This document shows, one piece after another, positions 37,919 to 49,841 of a stretch of DNA of 64,000 nucleotides; the first letter of the stretch is position 1, and every line of letters starts with the position of its first letter. Source of the DNA: Thamnaconus septentrionalis (Eukaryota; Chordata; Actinopteri; Tetraodontiformes; Monacanthidae); the NCBI GenBank assembly GCA_009823395.1, contig CM020512.1, positions 8,745,905 to 8,809,904 on the forward strand, read 5' to 3'. The position numbers and the translations under genes were made by a program. Under the pieces are notes generated by a model. It was given only the letters and a program-made list of their open reading frames with translations. It ran no database searches and was not told the origin of the DNA.

Positions 37919-38120
37919 CTGTTACGTCTCCACCACCATCCGACAGAAACTAATGGCTCTTCTTTTCAGAAACATGTGCCCGCTGAGAAGGGCACGAAGG
38001 GAGGCCGCCGCTTAGCTTGCGTGTCAACTTCGAGGGTACTCGGCTGCTTGGCCACCGTAGACCCCGCTGTAACTGACAGCGCCATTTCCTCCTTTAGAAG
38101 TGCGCCGTCGTACAGAGTTC
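37919..38120 (-). other. ubiad1: ubiad1 5' UTR exon (probable)
   Basis: A minus-strand donor (AG/GTAAGAG, exon end at 37919) lies upstream of the coding exon, whose acceptor is GCAG before 36997. The intron would be 921 bp. The right boundary (transcription start) is not visible and is set roughly. The exon contains a uORF, listed separately. Confidence 0.55.
37966..38085 (-). CDS. Upstream ORF (39 codons) in the ubiad1 5' leader
   Basis: The frame opens at an ATG in strong Kozak context (GAAATGG) and ends with TGA 47 bases before the 5' UTR donor. It lies wholly inside the inferred ubiad1 5' UTR exon. The 39-residue product is basic and Pro/Thr rich and is not recognised. It could repress main-frame translation, or it could be chance; only comparative conservation or ribosome profiling would tell. 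Confidence 0.3.
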   Translation of the reverse strand: MALSVTAGSTVAKQPSTLEVDTQAKRRPPFVPFSAGTCF

Positions 38121-38990
38121 GAAGAAATAATGTGAGGCACAATTGGTTCCGAGCAACATTTTCTTTTTCATCCTAGGAAACCTAATTTTACCAGGACTAG
38201 TTTTTACTAGTGCGCAGTCTTACCAATTCCCATTTTACATTTTTGGATTACGTTTTTCTGTAGTTATGTCGTTTATATGGTTAAAAAAAAAATACGCGTG
38301 TTTCTACACTTAATACTTTATAATCATTATTAATTTGCTGTCTTAATTTAAATACACCTATTAACAAAACGACCATGAAACAACGGGACAATTGCTTAAA
38401 ACTTTCAAATTTACATAAAAAGAAAGCCAAATCTTGTGCTACAAAAAGTATAAATGTAAACACAATAATAATAATAATAATAATAAAATCTTAAGAGTAC
38501 AAATTCTGTTTTGTATTCTGCATGGCAATTTTGGTTTGACATTGAGAAGATAGAACAGGCAATGTGTTTATTCTCACTGAAGTATCATCATACAGTGCAG
38601 CAACAATAGCTATAAAGTACATTACCATCTTTTTATTTAAAAAATAAATAAATAAATACATTTGTAATGAATTCAATAAATTTTGCCACAGATCGTGATG
38701 GACAGCATTTATTTTGATCAGATTATGTCCACACTGACCCCCTGGCCAATGTCACTGCTCAGTAACATGAGACCAGCCCACTGGCAGACACACGGTGCGG
38801 AAGAGAGGCGTTCAGGGCTGGTGCACTCGGTGCTGCCTTCACTGCCCGCTCAGCTCAACTCAGCTCAGCTCAGCTCAGCTGCAACAACCTTTCGGCTATA
38901 GTAGAAACAGTAAGTCCACCGGGATGGCGAAGAACTAGTCTGCACATGGGCATTTGATGGTCGATCTATGTAGTTCACGCCGAGGGACTG
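38121..38990. promoter_or_regulatory. Divergent intergenic/promoter region between ubiad1 and mmp23b
   Basis: The ubiad1 5' exon (minus) and mmp23b exon 1 (plus) face away from each other across less than 1 kb. The block contains (AAT)n at about 38466-38486, a (TAAA)n-like stretch near 38640 and a CTCAG pentamer repeat near 38853-38880. It is the only space for both promoters. No TATA box was convincingly placed. Confidence 0.45.
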
Positions 38991-39039
38991 CGTGGCTCTG
39001 GATTTGTGCTTCCACCCCGGAGGTGTGATATCAGCAGCG

Positions 39040-42000
39040 ATGGATCGCTGTCAGACTCCCAGAAGTTTGCGCAGCGGCGTCCGGCGCTTCGCTCCTCTTG
39101 TGGCAGCTGCGCTGCTCGCTCTTCTGCTCGCTGGGATGCAGCAAACTGCAGCGTTTCCCTCCTGGAGGTTAGAGGTATGTTGTGTCCACTTCACAACACG
39201 TTGGCAGTTGTCAATGGCACTTTCTCTTTAAAAATTACACTTCCTCCAACGTTCCTAAAAAATTTTTTTTTTTTTAATGTGCAAATTCTTTCTTAATTTC
39301 AGCTGAAAACCTCTAAGAAAAACATTTGTTAACGAATGTTTGACTCTTTTTTTTATAGTGCAAAAATGTAGATGAACTATTTTACTTGTGTGGATATTCA
39401 GCGGTTGTTGTTTTTTTTTTTAACTTAATGCAGCACTTAGTTTATTTTTTTATTTTTCATTGTTAACTATTTTAAGTTCATTAGGTCTGTATCATCATGA
39501 AATCATGCCGATTATCCCTGTGTGCCAATAATAACCTTGATGTTATCCAGTAATATAAAATATCTGTGCATTCATCAATTAGCGAGTCAATCATTTAATT
39601 CGAGAATTCTTAAAAGTAAGTTTGGAGCCTATTGGACGAGTATCAGAAGAAGAAAAAAATGAGCAAAGTCACCAAATTTTCTTTCAAAGTAGTAATTCAT
39701 GCATTTTCAAGATGCCTAAGTTCCCTGACTCTGAAACACTTTTAATAGAGACAGCATGAGATTCCAGTCATTTCTCCAGATTCACAACATATGATTAGTT
39801 GGACATCATCAGATGAAATCACTCAGCATGGCAAAAAAAAAAAAAAAAAAAGCATCAAATTCAGTCAGTGCCAGTGGAAAAGCTGGAGGGGATGCCACAA
39901 TCTTTAGTGAGGCGGCCGGATGGGTTCCTGCAAAGTGTTAAGTGTGCATGAAAAAAAAAGAAAAAAAGGAGAGGGGAAAAAAAACTTTTCCTACACACAC
40001 ATCCACCGCCGCTGCCACCCACCCGCTGGGATACGGGGCCGGCAAGGCAGCTTTATGTCATCTCCTCCGCCACACACTCCCATTAGGTGTCAGTCAAGAT
40101 GACTGCTTTTGGGGATTACATAACTGGCTTAGGTAAGCTTTTCGTAGGGCTCCCGGGATAATAAGGGAGAGCAAAAGAAAGGGACGTATGCCCTAAAAAA
40201 AAAAAAAAAGAAGAAGAAAAGAAAGAAGCACATCGATGTCCAAGTGCGACATCCAATCTTTTTTCTTCTGCCAATGTTGAAGCCTGAGAACAAATTCACA
40301 ATATTTCGCCTTCCTCTTCAAGTCAAGAGCGCAAGTTTAGTCGACTGCGTTCCCTTTTGCGTTCTATAAACAAAAGACAAAAAAAAATTGCCTTTGTTGA
40401 ACTTTTTGAATAAAAACAACGATGGAACTCATCAATTCTTTCAGTCTCTGGAAATGAGGCTAAACTCTTCCAGACTCCCAGGGATCGTCCGGTATTGCTC
40501 TTTTCTTTTTGTTTTGTCCCCAGATGTTTTGCCCTCAAGTGGGGGCGCTCGACGCCGCTTTTTTCTAGGTTTAGTCTGGCGTGTTTCGCAGTTTGTGGTT
40601 TGTCTTTGTTTGGGCCAAAGCAGCGGGATCAGTTTCGCAGCAAATATATAAGAAGACACGGGGAAGAAAGACCTTCTCAGGAACTCCCTAAATCAAACAG
40701 CTCGTAAATCACTAGGCAGAAGATTCTGGGACGGCTGCTTAAAATACAAGAAGAGAAACTGTTGGACAGAGCACCACGAGTGACGTGTTAACACAACGCC
40801 GGACATCAGAGCCAGAGAGCGGATCCAGTTTGCTGAAGACAGCTGGGTGGGGATGGACGGCCGGCCAGACTGCCTGCCAGCTGTGCTATTTCTGTACGGA
40901 AACGACGGAAGTCCTGGATCTATTTGTCTGAGCGGGCAAATCAGAAACAGGAACCAAAGGGCAGGGCGTATAGAATACAAAGTGACGGGTGTGGCTTTGA
41001 TATTTGCTCGACATCCCCGCGGTGGAGCAGAGATTCTGTCGTGGAGCGTCCAAACAAGGACAGCAAAGTTTTTCTTTAGGGTTGGCCATATTTTTTATCG
41101 CAAGCTTGTTTGGACGAAGCCAAGGTTTGGAGAAGGTCCCACAATAAGAGAGTCTGTGGCCTATCAAACAGTACAAAAAAAGAGTGTATTTTCGACAAAC
41201 TTTCACTGATCCACACTCCCACTGTGGCTGTGTGGATCACTGTGAACTTCAACTGGCTGTCCTAGCACTAGATATCGGGACAAAACCCCCCAGACAGTCT
41301 CTGATGGATGATGTGACTGAGCCAAACCAATCCCCTCGCCTCTTCTTGGCCCCACACCACCGTCTGTCTCTGATATATTGACACCACACACATTTAGTGA
41401 TGGGGTTGTTGTTGGGCCTGGCAACAAAATGCAAAAACCCCAACATTTCCAGAGAAAAATTAAAAACGAGATTTGCTAGTCGTCATTGACCGAATTTCAC
41501 ATTTTTCCATGACGCAAATGTTATCTCCATGTCTGATAGCACTGTGTGTGTGTGTGTGTGTGTGTGTGTGCATACGCGCGCACCCTCAGCAGTTTTTTTG
41601 TGTAAATTCCTCCTTACATCCTTTTCAAATTAATCAGTGAGGACAGGAAGCGCTCTCACTCTGCAGCCCTAAAAAGACTCCTTGAGTTAAAGTGACAGTC
41701 CAAAATGACTCGAGTGTTGCGTAGTGGATTTATATCCCAAAACCTTTTCCCGTAAAAAAATAAATAAATAAATAAATATTTTATAAACCTGTGCAATTAC
41801 TGCCCCTGGACGCCGAGGCTAAGACAAACCTTAACTCATGTCATCAAGAATTTATGATTATATGTTATTTACGAGAACGCCGAGATTCATAGCACCCACA
41901 GGAGCCTCCAAGCGTGTAAAATAACCAAAGCCAGGTGTGAGCGCTCTGGTGTTCCAGAGACATCAGACGCAAGCTATCTGTGGCAATAAAAAAACAATCT

Positions 42001-44042
42001 ATGGACGGAAATCTTACCACTGACCCCTTCATTTTTCAAAAACTGTTTCAGTTGGTGCGAGACGACCGTAATTTGAAACATTCGCACGTGAGGTAGCACT
42101 TAAACGCAGCTGTTTACCGCCCAATAACGTCAACAAGAGCAGCTTTCGACTCATTTCGGGAACCTAATCCATGCTGGCTGTGTTTACAGATGACCTGCTA
42201 GCTTGAGCGCTCAGCGCTCGCGTTCTCTCCCACGCGACGTGGCTCATCAGAGGTTTTTCTTTGCCCAAGGAAGAAGCTCACACCGCCGCCGTGTTGTTCA
42301 TCGGGATCCACAAAGAGGCCCGCTCGCAAGTGCTGCACCTGTCCCGGAACAAGCGCTACACCCTCACCCCCGAGCAGCTGAAATGGGACAAGTTCAAGCT
42401 AACCTACAAGTATTCACCCATTCTTTCCTTTCTTGTCGCCTCAATGGGGAATCATAGGGAATAGAAATGAATCTGTAGACAAAACACTTGACTAAGGTAG
42501 ACTGATTTCCTTTTTTTTTGGTTTGGCAAGTGCAGTTTTTTTTTTGTTGTTTTTTTAATCAGCCTGTCGTTATGTGCTCATTGTACCCTGATGGATGGCC
42601 ACAAATACCTTCAGTGCTAACGTCAGTCGAGAGGTCCGACAAAAAGCTCTGACTCTGATGGCCGAATGGAGCAGACCGCTCTGCTTACGTTTCAAGAAGG
42701 AAAACACATTAGCAGCCAGTGATTTAAAGCAACAGTCGATTGTATTTCTACGTTGAAAAAAGCAGAACTTTCAGATTCATTTTCATGAAGTATTGGCCGG
42801 TCATGGGCAAACGGGCACCTGTGTCATTCACACTGTGCACCCAGCTAGCCTGGTGGTTGCCTGCCCAGCATTACAGAACTTGCTCTTCTTTGCTCTCTTT
42901 GCCATTAACATACATATGGAGCAACTTACAGCCAGACGAGAGGTGTTGGGGTGCCGGGGAAGGCAACCAAAATTTCATGACAGTCGAGCACCAGTCCAGC
43001 CAGGTGCGCAGTGTCACATTCACTGTTTTATTTGGGCCCTGAGACGGAGCTAGAGGCCCAATCCGAAGTTTTGGAAAACGCAAAAAGGCGAACAACTGGC
43101 CAAAATTGTCCACGGCAGATTGGAGTCGCTTCCTTGTTTACCGGCTCATTCATAGTGACAGCGATCGACGACCACCACCCGATCCGCTCTGTGTTTAAAA
43201 GCAGCCGTATCGGCTTTCGGTGACCGCGAGCGTAACCGCACTTAAACTGCGCTTGTGGGAATTGCGGTCTCGGTCTGTACAGTAGCCATTGCGCTTTTTG
43301 GCAGGTTGTGCGTGAGGAATGTGTGTGTAGAGACCCGCGCGTTAACTACGTCATTTGCTGTCGCTGCCCTCCTCTCCCCTCCTCCCCCGAGCAGGTTGCT
43401 CTCCTTCCCCACCAACTTGATTAATGCCAGCGACACGCGCCGAGGCATCGCCAAGGCCTTTGGCATGTGGAGCGACGTCTCGCCGTTCAGCTTCAGGGAG
43501 GTGCCAGCGGACCAAGAGGCAGACATTAAGATCGGTGGGTAACTTCTTCGTGTGGCTGAAACAATCCCAAACAGATGTTTCCTGGCTTCTGGGCCTCCAG
43601 CCTCTCTCCCTCTCTCTCTCTCTCCCTTCCTCGCTCTCCCTCTCTCGCTCTTTCTCCGTCTGCGCTGTCATCGCGGGGCTGCCTTGCCTTCAGCCTCCAA
43701 ACTTATTAAATCACACACTGCCGCCACTATATTACCGAGCTTGTCTACCCCAAAAAGTTAGTCATTGAAAGTTCTAAATGAAAAACTTCCATTCGTGTCT
43801 GCCCACGGTCTGGATCGAGCCCCTTCTTCCCGACTCTCTCTGGAGGGCGCTGGGGAGTTGTGAAGTAAGTCCTGGTGGACACGGGGAGGGACGGTGAAGT
43901 TCCTCCGCGGTGGAGAGCAGAAGAGAAGAAGAAGAAGGGGAGAAAAAAAGCCTTGTCATCTTCGAAAGTTCATCATCACCCCCCCGCTGAGCAGAGAGCA
44001 GAGATAATGAAGCACGGGTTTCCCTCTTCAGGAATGATAGTC

Positions 44043-44075
<33 letters not shown>

Positions 44076-46174
44076 CTTGGCAGGCTTCTACCCCGTCAAC
44101 CACACGGACTGTCTGCAGTCCTACTTGCACCACTGTTTCGACGGCATCACCGGAGAACTGGCTCACGCCTTCTTCCCGCCAACTGGCGAGATCCACTTTG
44201 ACGACCACGAGTACTGGATTCTGGGAAACATGCGCTTCAGCTGGAAGAAAGGCACGTGTCTTTTATCAAACGGGCTAATATTTGAGCGTGCACGAGGCGC
44301 TGGATGCGGACCGAGTCACGTCTGTGCGTCTGTGTGTCTGTCTGTCTGCTTGGCAGGGGTCTGGCTGACGGATCTCGTCCATGTGGCCACTCATGAGATC
44401 GGCCACGTCCTGGGACTGATGCACTCCCTGGCTCCCAAGGCCATCATGCACCTGAACGCAACCCTGACGGGGAGGAAGCTGATCACGCAGGACGAGGTGT
44501 GGGGCCTGCACCGTCTCTACGGTACGTCGGTACAAGTTTCCAACACACCCACAAGTGTGTTTTTTTTTTCCCCCGTCTTCTTTTCTCCTTGTGTAAAGAC
44601 CTGACGACATTTTAAACTGACACAAGAGACTGTGAAGAGAAGACCGGATAAAGTTGTTTGGCCTTGAATACACTTTAAATTCAATTTAACACGTCAACCG
44701 CATGATGGAAAGGAAGAATGCTGTCGAGAACAAAAAAAACATACAAAAAACATACACACAAAAAAAAAAACAGAGACTCTCCTTCCATCTCTGGAATTGC
44801 ACCACAGGACCTGGCCCGATGGCCAAACAGATCCCCCGAGTGTCAAGAACAAAGTGCTTTGTTCGTAGTTTTCCAAATGAAAGACAGCTGACACAACATC
44901 TAACCAGCAAAAAAAAAAGAAAAAAAAGAGTTTGAGCGGTTTTTTGTTCGCATGCACCTGGTTTGACTACAACACTGTTAAGCTTTGTGGACGCCGTCAG
45001 GGGGGAGAAAAGTGAGGTTGGTCTCTGGCGCCGACTTGCAGATCACCTGCACGTCACCGCAACGTGCCAAAAAACTATGCATGAGTGAGTGAGTGAGTGA
45101 GTGAGTGAGTGAGTGAGTGAGCCCAAGCTGCTCTCTGTCCAATACGAGAGCATTGGAGTGATTGCTTCATCTCACACGTGACAAATGGACGGTGAATCGG
45201 ACTGAGAAAACAGCGTCCTGTCTGCTGACACCGAGGGGCCAACGTGGCGTCAGTGAACCCGGCGCGCGGGACTCACTCGTCGTGAGTCATTGTTCAAGCG
45301 AGTCTTAACCCCCGGAATCTTTGCAGTCTTCATCCCCTTTTTCCTCTTTTCTCTCCTCACGCTCTCCCGCAGGATGTTTGGACCGACTATTTATCTGTCC
45401 GGCCTGGGCTCGTAAGGGCTATTGCGACAGCAAGCGCAATCTGATGAAGAAGCACTGTCCCTCCAGCTGCGATTTCTGCTACGGTGAGACGCAACAAAAG
45501 AGGGAAAAAAGACGAGGTGGGAGGGTTGGGGGGTTGCAACAGTTCCAGAGAAGTGTGAGCGACTGTCGGGGATCAGCGGAAGGCCAGCGGTCCGAAGCGT
45601 GCGTGGCGGGGCCAGTTTGGAAGAATCTGATTTCAAAAGACGACTCGTTGCCGGAGGAGTGTGTGTGTTTGCGTGCGTGCGCGTGTGTGTGTGTTATGAT
45701 TTGGAGAATACCAGTGTTCCCAGGAGACTCGCAGTGTTTTAACCAAACAAAGTGAATTGTCTGCAGTCCCGACACCGAACCCGTATCGATACACCCAAAC
45801 ATGTGATCGGGCTCAAACGGCGCCCACGCCTGGTCAGGGTTGGGATTGACTGCGCAAAAAAACAATAAAAAAAATGGATAAATAAGTTTAAAAAAGACGC
45901 TGGCGGCCACGTCCTCGTTGCACAACAGGAAACGCTTCCTCGGAGCCGTCGTTGGACTGTTGTGGCATTCAGAGGGGTTTTATTGTCCTCTTTTTCCTTT
46001 GTAAACGGTGGGAGCAGTGGCGAGGGGACGGCGCGGCGGGCCGAGAGGATACAGCCGCTGGCTCGCGGCTGAGCCCTTCCTCATTGTTGATTGGGAGACA
46101 GACATCGTACGGCAGTGGAAAAATTCCTGAGCGGCTCCAAAACCGCTGGAATTTTCAGAGTGTGTGGATGGAGC

Positions 46175-46210
<36 letters not shown>

Positions 46211-48322
46211 CACGAGGTCAGCTCGGATTTTTCAGCGGTAATAACAGGAGCAGACGCCGAGCCGAGCGGCCTGGCGGAAACCAGAGAGAACGTTTGCTGA
46301 TAAGACTGAAGCAGAGCAGGGTGTTGGACCGGACGGGGGCGGGGGGGTTAGATTCCTTTTGCGTTTTGTGTGGTTTGTTTTGGATCAAATAAGAGTTACG
46401 ACAAGTTTCGGGGCGGTGAAGCCAAAAAGGTTGTGGGTTCGATTCCAAGCCCACTCCCTGTTCTTCCTCTGTGTCTGCGTGGCTTCTCTCCAGGCTCTCC
46501 GGCTTCCATCCACACGCTGCAAACACACGCACGTTAGGCTGCTTGTGCACGGGTGCGAGTGTGTGTGTGTGTTGGCCCCTGCAATAAGTTGGCGACTTGC
46601 CTCGGGTGTAACCACGCCCTCTGGCCTAACTTTAGATTCAAGATTCAAGATAATTATCATTATGCAACAAGCACAGCGACATTTGGAGGAGTCTTTCAGT
46701 TTTCAAACAGAAAATTTGCAGTGTGGATAAAGTGTGTACTAGTCGTGCAAGGTTGGGAAAGGCTCCAGCACTCCTGTGCCCGTAAGTGAAGGATAAGAAG
46801 AGATTTTTTTTTTTTAATGGCTGGATGGATGAATTACTTTCAGTCTTTGCATGAAGCAAAACGTACTTTTAAGTACATTTTTAAGTACGCTGCCACCTGT
46901 TGCCGCCAAGGTGTCGATGCCACCCAAGAAAAAATGTTTAAAGATCAGTTTTGATTTTTGTTTTTGAAGGTGTCAACGCTCACATTCAAACTCTGACTGC
47001 ATTCTATTGGGTTTGAAGTATGAGTGATGAGCTATTGCACACATTTAGGGGTTAGGGTTGAGTTACTCACTTGGGCTCGTCTCTGCTCGTCCCTGCCCAG
47101 AATTCCCTTTCCCCACCGTGGCCCCGACCCCGGCTCCCCCGAGGACCAAACACAAGCTGGTGGTGGAGGGCAAGAAGCTCACCTTCCGCTGCGGGAAGAA
47201 GATAGCGTCCAAGAAAGGCAAAGTGTAGTGAGTATCGTGTCGCTGCTTCTGGTGGCTCCCGCGACGCCCGCTTCCTAATAAAGGTCCAGTGTGTAAAATT
47301 TGGCTTGTTTTTGTTTTCTACCCTTAGAAGGGTTCTCATATATATAAGAATATACATAGAGCAATGGTCTTGCTCAGACCCCCAGATTCGATATGGCGGC
47401 CTATTTGTTTAAATGTAGTTGCTCATCCAACACATACACTGAAAAAGTTTTTAACTTCCACATAGTGCATAGAGAGCATTCACACTTCACACCATGTCGC
47501 TGTAACTCCCGGAAACATCAGGATCAGAAGGAGCTGAGACACAGCATGTTTTTTCTGGTGATTTTCTGGCCTTTAACATTTTTTTTTTTAAAGACTAAAA
47601 TACCATGACTGAAAAATCTGCAATAGAAATATTCGCTATGAATCGCGTTTCAGGTCACAGTCATCCTGTTCGCCATTTAGAGTTTATTTTTGTGTTGCAA
47701 TCTATGTAAAAAATGCTTTTTGGGGGCATGGGATTTTTTTTACTGCAGTACCTCATGCTGCCTCTGGAAAAACATTGGCAAGCCTCCATATTGCCAGTCC
47801 GGTATCCAGTTCTTATAATACATTCATGGTCTTGCTCATAGTTAGCCATCTTGCACCGGCACCATGGCATTGGTCTGACCTCCCATTAGTCCGACAAATT
47901 GCCCACTGGTCCAACCTCCCGAATACCCCTAAATCCTAACCGTAACCCTAACCATAACTCTAACCCTAACGGGAGGTCGGACCTATGGGCAGTTCCCTCT
48001 TGCGCCGCCATTTTTAAGGCAACCCAGTATTTAAGGAAGCCCGTCTGACAGTGCCCTATATACGAAATGCGCTTCAGGTTGGCTCCCTTACCTTTAAAAA
48101 ATGTTTACAGCCTGGCCTTTAAACGTGCGCGCTGCACTGTCTTCCAGCTGGTACAAGGACGGCGAGCTGCTGGAGTACTCCCACCCAAACTACATCTCCC
48201 TCAAGAACGACCACATCACCATCGTGGCCAACGCCATCAACGAGGGCACGTACACCTGCATCGTGAAGAAGAAGGAGAAAGTTCTCACCAACTACTCGTG
48301 GAGGGTGCGCGTGCGCTTCTAG
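39040..48322 (+). CDS. mmp23b: mmp23b, matrix metalloproteinase 23 (type II membrane MMP with ShK and Ig domains)
   Basis: MMP23 is a zinc endopeptidase anchored by an N-terminal signal-anchor and shed by furin-type cleavage (family knowledge). Exons: 39040-39174, 42270-42409, 43395-43534, 44084-44251, 44357-44521, 45373-45483, 47101-47227, 48148-48322; total 386 residues (human 390). A hydrophobic segment spans ~17-33. The furin-type site RNKR is at 71-74, before YTLTP as in human. The zinc motif HEIGHVLGLMH is at 207-217, with catalytic E208. The ShK domain has six Cys at 251, 258, 267, 278, 282 and 285. The Ig-like domain has Cys 317 and 366. There is no Cys-switch PRCGxPD and no hemopexin, as expected for MMP23. 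The intron after exon 4 has a GC donor. An in-frame upstream ATG at 38992 could add 16 residues. Confidence 0.96.
44252..44356 (+). other. mmp23b: GC-AG intron in mmp23b
   Basis: Exon 4 must end at AAAG (44251) to keep the frame into GVWLTDLVH, as in human MMP23. The next bases are GCACGT, not GT. The nearest GT (44256) would shift the frame relative to the unique downstream acceptor TTGGCAG. The intron is 105 bp. Confidence 0.8.
45082..45121. repeat. (TGAG)n tetranucleotide repeat
   Basis: Ten tandem TGAG units in the mmp23b intron before the ShK exon. Confidence 0.95.
46176..46210. repeat. (CAG)n trinucleotide repeat
   Basis: About eleven or twelve CAG units in the mmp23b intron between exons 6 and 7. 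Confidence 0.95.
46411..46832 (+). mobile_element. tRNA-derived SINE (V-SINE type), interrupted
   Basis: GGTGAAGCCAAAAAGG and GTGGGTTCGATTCCAAGCCC resemble a tRNA B-box. They are followed by the CTGTGTCTGCGTGGCTTCTCTCCAGG and TGGCGACTTGCCTCGGGTGT blocks widely found in fish V-SINEs (recognised from memory). The expected GGCTCCAGCACTCCTG tail appears about 130 bp later, after an insertion near 46634-46755, and it ends near TGGCTGGATGGATGA. It lies in the mmp23b intron between exons 6 and 7. Confidence 0.7.
47872..48000. repeat. Inverted repeat enclosing telomere-like CCCTAA repeats
   Basis: The arm at about 47894-47922 (TTGCCCACTGGTCCAACCTCCCG) pairs with the arm at about 47970-47999 (CGGGAGGTCGGACCTATGGGCA). 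Between them, 47927-47970 is a degenerate CCCTAA/CCTAAC array. The whole sits in the mmp23b intron before the last exon. Confidence 0.7.
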
Positions 48323-48584
48323 GAGGGCGGCCACGCTGGCATGTGCGCACACTGAATAAGACACAATCACACACACACACACACTCATACAGAGACTTCA
48401 ATCACCAGGGCACATATTAATGTTTGTGTTTTTTTTCAGATTATGTCTTTTGTGTATCTTCCATATTAAAACTGTTGACAATCATCAACGTGTCTCTACA
48501 TGTGCGACTCATAAACCCTCCCTGATGAGTGAAAAATATCACCTGACAGACGCCACACCACATCTTATTTTCCACATAAAAATT

Positions 48585-48590
48585 AATAAA
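48585..48590 (+). terminator. mmp23b: mmp23b polyadenylation signal candidate (AATAAA)
   Basis: AATAAA lies 263 bases after the stop codon. A later ATTAAA at 49168-49173 is an alternative that would give a longer 3' UTR. cdk11b converges from the other side. Confidence 0.4.
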
Positions 48591-49546
48591 AAAATGTTTG
48601 TTTTGTTGTTTAAATTGGTCCTTCGAGAAAACGATGCAGTCTTCTCCACGTCCACCTGCGCACCATTTGTTAAAGGCATAGTCACTTCAAAACTGACCAC
48701 TAGGCTATAAATCAATGGAAGCTGTAGTGCCGTGGAAACCAGTGGATGTGAACTAACTATAATAGATAAATTTGCATTTACAGCACCTTGAGAAGGGAAC
48801 TAGTGTAATGAAAGGCATCCAATGTTCTTAACTACAGTATAAAAAGATGTATAGCGTAATATATAAATATATACATACATACAGAGTTTTGCAATATAGA
48901 TTGTTATGCACGTGAGAGAGAAAGTGATGTAAAAGAGAAATGTGTTATGAGTGTGTGTCTACTTTTTCCTTGGACATGACCACAATGAACTTCTAATCTA
49001 TTGGTTTTGACCATACAAAAGAAATGGGTGAACTATCCCTTTAAAATGCATCAGCAACTGCCAAGGCAGCCACGTGCACTGTGGCCACCCAGAGATTGTT
49101 TAGCTGGAAGATTTTCAACTGTATATTTATTTCTGTGCTGAGCGTATGGTTTCGGTTTTTAGTTTGAATTAAAAAGCCTTACACTGGCGTCCCAACAGGA
49201 CTTATCTCCGGCGCGTTTCATCATTGGAATTTTTTTGTTTTGTTTTGTCAAATTGGGCGACAAGCGCCAGAGTAAGCACCGCTGTCTACAGCCTTTGGAA
49301 CTGTTTGGACGCTAAACCGCATATGGAACGCGTCAGACGTCTAGCTCAGGTTTACTAGCGTCGCAGCAGCAGAGCCAAGCGCTCTGCCCCTGGAGATGCA
49401 GCAGCGGCACTTCCAAGCTTTTCCAACACATCAGGTGTAATAACGTGCTGCTGAAGGACTCCTGTGAGGGGAGGAGCTGGCGATGGATAAAAGTGATGAA
49501 TAGCCATTTCCATTTAGCACTGGCTGCTGGGGCAGCGCCGCAGACT

Positions 49547-49550
<4 letters not shown>

Positions 49551-49597
<47 letters not shown>
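49551..49597. repeat. (GT)n microsatellite in the mmp23b/cdk11b convergent spacer
   Basis: A GT array between the two convergent 3' ends. The spacer from about 49.2 to 49.8 kb shows no gene. Confidence 0.95.
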
Positions 49598-49602
<5 letters not shown>

Positions 49603-49835
49603 GCTGTTTATCGTTCTGCTTCCATTCCAGACTGGTTTAATTGTGCGCTTGCATAGCCATTAAAAACAAAGGCTGAGCGACGTCTGGGCCGCCTTCTCCC
49701 CCCAAGGAGAAGAAAGTGCCCAGGCAAAGTGACGCAAACTTTGCTGACTTTTTTTTTTTTCCCACTGGCAGCGTTTTGTTTATAGATTTGGACAGAAAAT
49801 ATATATAAACAGACAGACAAAATAATGGGTTGTCT

Positions 49836-49841
49836 TTTATT
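49836..49841 (-). terminator. cdk11b: cdk11b polyadenylation signal candidate (AATAAA on minus strand)
   Basis: TTTATT on the plus strand lies about 440 bases past the cdk11b stop codon. It faces the convergent mmp23b 3' end about 0.7-1.2 kb away. Confidence 0.4.

Noticed and set aside
43351..43671. Minus-strand Glu/Arg-rich frame opposite mmp23b exon 3
   Set aside because: It is the antisense shadow of a real exon plus a CT-rich intron tract.
46437..46465. tRNA-like GGGTTCGATTCC box, possibly a tRNA gene
   Set aside because: It lacks an intact cloverleaf and is followed by the body of a fish SINE, so it is a SINE head rather than a tRNA gene.
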